Assembly (NCBI GenBank): GCA_037382065.1
Contig: JARRQF010000021.1
Coordinates: 1-38,377, forward strand
Reading direction: 5' to 3'
Length of the DNA stretch: 38,377 bases
DNA from: Thiodiazotropha sp037382065
GTDB taxonomy: Bacteria; Pseudomonadota; Gammaproteobacteria; Chromatiales; Chromatiaceae
Shown: piece by piece, positions 33,053 through 38,377 of the stretch
Position numbering within the stretch: position 1 is the stretch's first letter
Layout of the letters: each line of letters opens with the position of its first letter
Notes under the pieces: generated by a model
The model's database searches: none
The model's input: only the letters and a program-made list of their open reading frames with translations
What the model was told of the DNA's origin: nothing
Made by a program: the position numbers and the translations under genes

Positions 33053-35590
33053 ATGGATTCCAACACAATGGAAGTAATGCAAAAGATACTGTTAGTTGAT
33101 GACAGGATGCCTAACCTGATTGCGCTTGAAAAAAACCTTGAAGAAACAGGGGCCGAACTGGTGCTGGCGACCAGTGGAAATTTGGCTATGGATGCTGCCC
33201 TAAAAAATAGCTTTGCCCTTGCTATCATTGATATTCAAATGCCTGAAATGGATGGCTTTGAGCTGGCGGAATTATTGAGAAGTAACCCAGCGACAAAAGA
33301 TCTTCCACTTATCTTTCTAACTACAAGCAACTCTAGTAGTATCAATGTTTTCAGGGGCTATAAATCCGGGGCGGTTGATTATTTGGTCAAACCCTATGAT
33401 CCTGAAATCCTACTCTCCAAGGTTAGGGTGTTTCTTGAATTGAACGCAGTTAAGGAGGAGCTCCTGTACCATAAATACAAGCTTGAATTGCTTGTAGAAG
33501 AAAAAACATACCAAGTTAATGAGACGGCAGATAAATACAGTATATTAGTTGAATCGATAGGTGATATTGTATTTGAGTATTTAATCGAAGAAGACCAGGT
33601 AATCTGGAGAGGAGATTACCATAAATTGCTTGGTTATACGGTTGATGAGATGGGTGACAGCCTCCGGCGTTGGCTATTTTTTCTCCACACGGAAGATGTT
33701 CAAAAGTTTAAAGAGGAGTATCAGCGTTCTGTCTCAGATAAAGGGGTATTTGATCTTGAATACCGCTTAAAGAAAAAGGATGGTAAATATCTGTGGGTAC
33801 ATAACATAGGCAAGTTACGATTTGATGAGGCCGGAAATCCAGTTAGTTACATCGGAGTTATCAAGGATATCGATATCCAAAAAAGGGAGCAGGAGAGGCA
33901 GAGGATAACTGCCTGTATCATCGAGCACGGTAGTGAGGGTGTCATGATTATGGATATGTCTAATATGGTAATATCCGTAAATCCAGCATTTACTGGTATA
34001 ACAAAATATAGCCCAGATGACATAATTGGCAAATCACCGGATACCCTAAGCTCGGATCTGCAAAGCCATGAATTTTATCAAGAGATATGGCATAAGCTTA
34101 AAACCAACGGTATCTGGTCGGGTGAAATCCTGAGCAGACGCAAGGATGGGGAGATCTATCCAGAATGGCTTAATATAATTACTATCTATGACGCTCAAGA
34201 GCAGCCTGTATATCGGGCAGGAATCTTCTCTGATCTCAGTGATATCACCCAGTTTAAGCAACGTCTTCAATATCTTGCATTCTATGATCAACTAACAGAT
34301 CTTCCAAATCGATCACTGTTAGAAGAGCGCATACAAGCAAATATATCTCGTGCTATTAGAGATAATGGTATGATGGCGGTTCTATTTATTGATCTGGACC
34401 GATTTAAAAATATTAATGACACGCTTGGGCATAAAATGGGAGATGATCTGCTTAAGTTTGCATCAGAAATATTACGTAGTGCAATAAGAGAAAGCGATAC
34501 AGTCGCACGTTTTGGTGGGGATGAGTTTGTAATCGTATTATATGACATTAGCTCCTCATCAGATGCAAATTTAATTGCTGATAAAATTATACAGCTATTT
34601 GACAGCCATCCATTCATTCAGCAGGAGCATGAGATATTTATACGCTGTAGTATAGGTGTTAGTATTTTTCCTGAAAATGGTTCAAATGCTGATGAACTAA
34701 TTCAGGCTGCAGATATCGCGATGTACCAATCAAAACATACTGGTCGCCATAGATCTAGTCTTTACATGGATGATATGAGTGGACATTTTATTGAACGATT
34801 ATCAATGGAAAATGATTTGCGTCACTCGCTGGAAAGGAATGAGCTTTTCATAGTGTATCAACCACAAATAGATGTAACTACTAATAAGGTACTTGGGTGT
34901 GAAGCTTTAATAAGGTGGAATCATCCCAAGCTTGGTCTTATCCCTCCTGGAAAATTTATACCATTAGCTGAAGAGGCTGGTCTGATTGGGCAAATTGGAG
35001 AATATGTACTCGACACTACAATGGAGCAAGCTAGGATCTGGCATACTGAGGGATTCACTGATCTAAGAATTGCGCTAAATGTTTCAAGCATGCAGCTTCA
35101 ATCGCCTGAAATTGATAACTTGCTAGCTAAAATTACCTCTAAAGATAGCTTTGACAGTTGTCAAATCGAATTGGAAATCACTGAGTCTATATTAATGGAA
35201 CAGTCAGATGATATTCTGAGGCGGCTACAAGTCATGCGTAATAATGGTGTACATATATCGATTGATGATTTTGGTACAGGCTACTCTTCACTAAGCTGCC
35301 TAAAGTCACTACCTATAGATAGGCTAAAAGTCGATCAATCCTTTGTGCATAATATTGCAGGTGATGGAAGTGATTCGGCAATTGTCAATACTATCATCAC
35401 CATGGCAAAGAAACTTGGTCTTGATGTGATCGCAGAAGGTGTTGAGACTGTTGATCAATTGGACTATTTATCACGGCATGACTGTAATGAAGTTCAGGGT
35501 TTCATCTTTAGTCATCCCTTGCTGCCAGATGATTTTTCAAAAATGCTGAATAGTGGCGGTAAAATCTACCCCGAAGCCGTTTATAACTAG
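33053..35590 (+). CDS. Response regulator with PAS-PAS-GGDEF-EAL output (c-di-GMP turnover), 845 aa
   Basis: The order is: a receiver domain at about residues 10-125 (LLVDDRMP, phospho-acceptor Asp60 in IIDIQMP, VKPYD), a coiled linker, PAS1 with PAC at about 160-290, PAS2 with PAC at about 295-410, GGDEF at about 415-585 and EAL at about 600-840. The GGDEF site is canonical (RFGGDEF), with the inhibitory-site motif RxxD (RESD) five residues before it. The EAL domain keeps EALIRW, the Asn in LNVS, LEITES, IDDFGTGYSS, LKVDQSF, AEGVET and QGF. Both activities therefore look possible. The cognate kinase is not adjacent; the gene stands alone between repeats. Confidence 0.93.
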   Translation: MDSNTMEVMQKILLVDDRMPNLIALEKNLEETGAELVLATSGNLAMDAALKNSFALAIIDIQMPEMDGFELAELLRSNPATKDLPLIFLTTSNSSSINVFRGYKSGAVDYLVKPYDPEILLSKVRVFLELNAVKEELLYHKYKLELLVEEKTYQVNETADKYSILVESIGDIVFEYLIEEDQVIWRGDYHKLLGYTVDEMGDSLRRWLFFLHTEDVQKFKEEYQRSVSDKGVFDLEYRLKKKDGKYLWVHNIGKLRFDEAGNPVSYIGVIKDIDIQKREQERQRITACIIEHGSEGVMIMDMSNMVISVNPAFTGITKYSPDDIIGKSPDTLSSDLQSHEFYQEIWHKLKTNGIWSGEILSRRKDGEIYPEWLNIITIYDAQEQPVYRAGIFSDLSDITQFKQRLQYLAFYDQLTDLPNRSLLEERIQANISRAIRDNGMMAVLFIDLDRFKNINDTLGHKMGDDLLKFASEILRSAIRESDTVARFGGDEFVIVLYDISSSSDANLIADKIIQLFDSHPFIQQEHEIFIRCSIGVSIFPENGSNADELIQAADIAMYQSKHTGRHRSSLYMDDMSGHFIERLSMENDLRHSLERNELFIVYQPQIDVTTNKVLGCEALIRWNHPKLGLIPPGKFIPLAEEAGLIGQIGEYVLDTTMEQARIWHTEGFTDLRIALNVSSMQLQSPEIDNLLAKITSKDSFDSCQIELEITESILMEQSDDILRRLQVMRNNGVHISIDDFGTGYSSLSCLKSLPIDRLKVDQSFVHNIAGDGSDSAIVNTIITMAKKLGLDVIAEGVETVDQLDYLSRHDCNEVQGFIFSHPLLPDDFSKMLNSGGKIYPEAVYN

Positions 35591-35692
35591 TGTGGTAGTG
35601 GAAGCTTGTAGCTCATGTGTTCTATGGATCGAAGGAGAGAACTGGGGAAGCTACAACAACGATTTAGAGTGAACGCCCGTCGGACTAATTTA

Positions 35693-35850
35693 TATCCCCC
35701 TCTCCCTGGCCTCTCCCACAAGGGTGGGTCTCTGCCCCACCATTAAGGGCTAAAACGTAGGATGTGGTGAGGCACGAACCGCATCAATAAGAGAGTGCAG
35801 TGGTTCACAAGCATCAATGATAACGAGTCCTTTGTAGTGCAATTGCCCTG
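35693..35850. repeat. Mosaic intergenic repeat (segments C3, D2, E2)
   Basis: The segment holds a third copy of the GC-rich hairpin unit (35693-35740, degenerate), a 30-base inverted copy of 106-135 (35756-35785), and a copy of the 29-base unit at 32697-32725 (35822-35850). Near 35885, GCAGTTGACCGCTTC resembles the inverted family A right end. No gene is present in 35591-35913. Confidence 0.65.
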
Positions 35851-35913
35851 GGGCATTGGTAAGCATACAGCACAAAAAATATGGCGAGCAGTTGACCGCT
35901 TCTCACTGTTTTC

Positions 35914-37842
35914 TTAGATCTTAACGTTGGTCTCTAGGCCACTCTTGATTTCGAATGACCGATGTTGATTCCATTTGTCTCCCCACTCCAATTGGTAACT
36001 GCCTGCTTTTAATGGGATGGGCTCTTTATCCATTGTTCCCTGCTTAATAACCTTGCCCTCACCATTGACCACACGAAAAGGGGGATGCAGTGACTGCGCC
36101 ATTCGTTGGGTAAGCTCTTCAGGAGTACTGGCATCCAGAAAGACGCCATTGCCTGCCTGAGCCCAATCTTTAAACAGACGCTTCAAGCCATTATCACCGA
36201 TTGAGAAACCAACTACATTGATTCGTACTTCTTTGCCTCTATTTATCAGGCGCTGAATACTTGCTTTGGGGTCGCCGCTACAGGTCTCCTCCCCATCGGT
36301 GAGTAAGATAACTATTGCTGGGCCTTTGTGTCCAACCAAATCCAGAACCACCTGGTCTAGGGAATCAGCGATTGGTGTTTTAGCTAGGTTTTGTGCTTGA
36401 ATCCTGTTGATTGTTTGCGAGACTTCCATCTTATCCAAGACAGAGAGTGGAATCTCAAGATCGGACTGACAGCTGCCTGCTTTATGATGGCCAAAGACCC
36501 GTAGGGCAAATTTAGTTTTATCACCCAACTCTTTTTGTACCATCTGCTCCAATGCGGATTGTGCCACTGCCATCCGTGTCTTTGTGCCCTCTCTTTTCAA
36601 CATGCTGCCAGAGGCATCCAGAATAACCTCCACTGCTTTATCCTTAAGAGGAGAAGTGTCTGTAGAATGCGCAACAATAGATAGTGAACCCGGTTTTGTG
36701 CTTGGTGTGACATCAAGCACAGTTTCTACTAAAATCCGATGATTGCGATTCTGATAACAGAGACGATAACGACCTGGCTTGTCTGGTGCTTTCAGCTCAA
36801 CAGGATTTCCCCATTTGGTATATGACCAATCGTTCAAATCTTTCTCATCATTCCGCAGAATGGCAATGTAATCTCCCTCGCCATCCGGTCCTTGCCAATT
36901 TACATTAAAGTTCTCTCCAGCTTTGACAGGGCCAGATAATTTCAGTTCAGTAGGGGTGGATATGACCTGAATGGGTTGTCTTGCCAGGATCAAGTGTGAG
37001 TTGCCAGTCTGGTAGCGTATTTCATAATCGCCAGGTTCAATAGGTAACATTAATTCAACTGGTTCACCTGCCTGAGCCAAATACTGATAAGAAAAATAGC
37101 TCTCGTTTGATGCTCCAACAGAGGAGATAGCCAGATAGTCATTCTTACCTGCAGGGCCTTCCCATTGAACCGATATCCGGTGCCCAACTTTACCCGATGG
37201 TTGTGCTCGAATGGTGGCTGAGGCGGCTTTCACCGTTATCGGTTTTGAGAGTAAAGGGAGCTTGTAAAACCCTGACATATATCGGATCTCATACATTCCT
37301 GGCTCTTCGGGTGCATGTATGGTGGTCGGCGAACCTTCTTTGCAGTATTGGTAATCTTGATAGGCGCCAGGTTGTGCATCGGCCTGCGCTATTGTGATCC
37401 AATCATCCCCATCGAGGGTTCCATGGAATTCGACTTCTATTTCTGAACTCGCAGCGACCTGTTCTGGGAAAGTCATGTCTACGTGGGCGGGCACCGCCTC
37501 GATTCTTTTGCGTGCCAAGACCCTTCCCAGCCTTTCACTATTAAGTCGGATTTCGTAAAAGCCCACCTCAATCGGCATAAATAGAGTAAGAGTCGATCCC
37601 TTATTGGTGTACTCGAATTGTTCATACTCTCTATCGCTCGCGTTGGGTGAAACTATCGTGATATAGTTTCCTGGATCCTGCTTACCCAGCCAATCTATTT
37701 TAACCTTAGATGTAATCTTTGCTTGATCTGGGGCCAATATCTGATAGTTAGTCTGGCCATTTTCCTCTTCAGCCGCGCAGGCAGATTCAGCGAGCGTGAT
37801 CTGAAGCCCCATCACAAGCATTACCAAATAAGCAACACGCAT
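35914..37842 (-). CDS. Exported von Willebrand factor A domain protein with four repeated beta modules, 642 aa
   Basis: Counted from the ATG at 37842 (AAGGA about 11 bases upstream; an earlier in-frame ATG at 37911 would spoil the signal), there is a signal peptide cut near ACA-AEE at residue 23. Four tandem modules of about 85 residues follow at about 34-115, 125-206, 208-294 and 297-379. Each has a WxG / D-Y-I-T-I core and ends PGxYEIRY or a close variant. The VWA domain follows, with the MIDAS motif DASGS (Asp409) and TDGEETCSGD. A short C-terminal beta domain ends the protein. It is likely periplasmic or surface-attached; no anchor other than the signal is seen. The function is unknown; VWA domains usually mediate metal-dependent protein contacts. 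Confidence 0.82.
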   Translation of the reverse strand: MRVAYLVMLVMGLQITLAESACAAEEENGQTNYQILAPDQAKITSKVKIDWLGKQDPGNYITIVSPNASDREYEQFEYTNKGSTLTLFMPIEVGFYEIRLNSERLGRVLARKRIEAVPAHVDMTFPEQVAASSEIEVEFHGTLDGDDWITIAQADAQPGAYQDYQYCKEGSPTTIHAPEEPGMYEIRYMSGFYKLPLLSKPITVKAASATIRAQPSGKVGHRISVQWEGPAGKNDYLAISSVGASNESYFSYQYLAQAGEPVELMLPIEPGDYEIRYQTGNSHLILARQPIQVISTPTELKLSGPVKAGENFNVNWQGPDGEGDYIAILRNDEKDLNDWSYTKWGNPVELKAPDKPGRYRLCYQNRNHRILVETVLDVTPSTKPGSLSIVAHSTDTSPLKDKAVEVILDASGSMLKREGTKTRMAVAQSALEQMVQKELGDKTKFALRVFGHHKAGSCQSDLEIPLSVLDKMEVSQTINRIQAQNLAKTPIADSLDQVVLDLVGHKGPAIVILLTDGEETCSGDPKASIQRLINRGKEVRINVVGFSIGDNGLKRLFKDWAQAGNGVFLDASTPEELTQRMAQSLHPPFRVVNGEGKVIKQGTMDKEPIPLKAGSYQLEWGDKWNQHRSFEIKSGLETNVKI

Positions 37843-38095
37843 AAAGCAATTCTTCCTTGTTGATTCCTCAAAAATCCAGTTTACTAGAATACTAGAATGG
37901 AAGTAAGTCATAGTAGCTCTTTCTGCTTTATTGTGTTAATTGGTTCAGCTATTGAGCTACTGGTTATCAAACACTGATAAGAAAAATTATTCGATGGCTT
38001 GATGGAAACTGGGCGGAGGCACTGAAAGGTAGATTGTCTCGGTGGCTGGTGAGGCTGAGTTGTGGTCGTTGTCAACGGCAAGAGCAAAGCTGTTC

Positions 38096-38122
38096 TTAAG
38101 TTCTCAACCTTAATGCCGATAT
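38096..38122 (+). promoter_or_regulatory. Sigma-28 (FliA)-type promoter upstream of the chemoreceptor gene
   Basis: TTAA (38096-38099) is followed after 15 bases by GCCGATAT (38115-38122). The consensus is TAAA-N15-GCCGATAA. The start codon lies about 42 bases beyond. The remainder of 37843-38163 holds no gene. Confidence 0.55.
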
Positions 38123-38163
38123 CATGCAGAGGTGCGCTGTATTAGGAAGTCGAAGGGGGGGAT

Positions 38164-38377
38164 GTGGTTTTTTCAAAGTTATCGATACGTGCTCGGCTGT
38201 TGGTTGTTAACGCTATTTCATCTGCGTTATTTATTATTGCAATTTACTACGTTCTCCTAGGAATGGACGCAGTTAATCAGCAGTTTACTAATTTTATTAA
38301 TCATGATCAGAAGCGTCTTGAAATGCTCCGAACTATGCAGGCAGAGGGCTCGCAAGCTGTCATCGCAGCGGCAAAAA
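38164..38377 (+). CDS. Methyl-accepting chemotaxis protein, N-terminal part (runs off the window)
   Basis: From a GTG at 38164 the frame stays open to the end of the window (71 codons). It encodes a short basic start (SKLSIRARLL), a membrane helix (VVNAISSALFIIAIYYVLLG) and the beginning of a helical periplasmic domain rich in Gln, Asn and Ala (DAVNQQFTNFINHDQKRLEM). This is the usual N-terminus of a four-helix-bundle chemoreceptor. A purine-rich AAGGGGGG lies just upstream. The sigma-28-type promoter supports the call. The signalling domain lies outside the window, so a sensor kinase or diguanylate cyclase with the same N-terminal layout remains possible. Confidence 0.6.
   Translation, partial: MVFSKLSIRARLLVVNAISSALFIIAIYYVLLGMDAVNQQFTNFINHDQKRLEMLRTMQAEGSQAVIAAAK

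Noticed and set aside
32415..35850. CRISPR array from the repeated intergenic segments
   Set aside because: The repeats are few, unequal in length, differently oriented and not regularly spaced, and no cas genes are present.
38162..38263. ATG frame starting MWFFQSYRYVLG
   Set aside because: It stops after 33 codons, while the GTG frame two bases later is open to the end of the window and has a chemoreceptor-like helix and periplasmic start.

Overview
The window looks like a chromosomal stretch of a gammaproteobacterium, most likely a sulfur-oxidiser or symbiont-type relative of the Sedimenticola/Thiodiazotropha group. That placement is an inference from gene families (lptFG, adk, ppnN, an XrtA-type sugar transferase, rnf genes, a very long pyruvate:ferredoxin oxidoreductase); no rRNA is present to confirm it. 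A 36-base run of N inside nifJ that breaks the reading frame, and a homopolymer frameshift in lptF, suggest a draft assembly.

Layout. 1-1.5 kb: repeat-rich DNA and a small ABM-like protein. 1.5-3.6 kb: the lipopolysaccharide exporter pair lptF (damaged) and lptG. 3.6-7.2 kb, minus strand: a DUF3943 protein, then a TPR lipoprotein translationally coupled to a HAMP/adenylate cyclase. 7.4-21.6 kb, minus strand: the metabolic core, transcribed in the order rnfB, nifJ, rnfC, rnfD, rnfG, rnfE, rnfA, a small Cys-rich membrane protein, ppsA, ppsR. 21.7-27.9 kb: a lytic-transglycosylase-like lipoprotein, adk, a sugar transferase, ppnN and mdh. 28.1-30.4 kb: a bolA-sagB-like-ABM cluster. 30.6-38.4 kb: accessory genes (a secreted protein of unknown function, a REC-PAS-PAS-GGDEF-EAL protein, a VWA protein with four repeated beta modules, and the start of a chemoreceptor), separated by mosaic repeats.

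How the core fits together. Rnf can spend ion-motive force to drive electrons from NADH to ferredoxin. PFOR running in reverse could use that ferredoxin to carboxylate acetyl-CoA to pyruvate, PpsA turns pyruvate into PEP, and PpsR switches PpsA on and off. All of these lie on one strand, with nifJ inserted between rnfB and rnfC. This reads as a dedicated low-potential electron supply and carbon-assimilation module. Two details strengthen the case for specialisation: RnfB has lost exactly the ligands of one [4Fe-4S] cluster, and a small Cys-rich membrane protein sits directly after rnfA, recalling the NqrM maturation factor of the related Na+-NQR.

Repeats. At least two families of small inverted-repeat (MITE-like) elements and several mosaic intergenic segments recur across the window. 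One copy forms the 3' end of rnfE, one supplies part of the lptF ribosome-binding region, and an IS200/IS605-like right end overlaps the ppnN stop codon.
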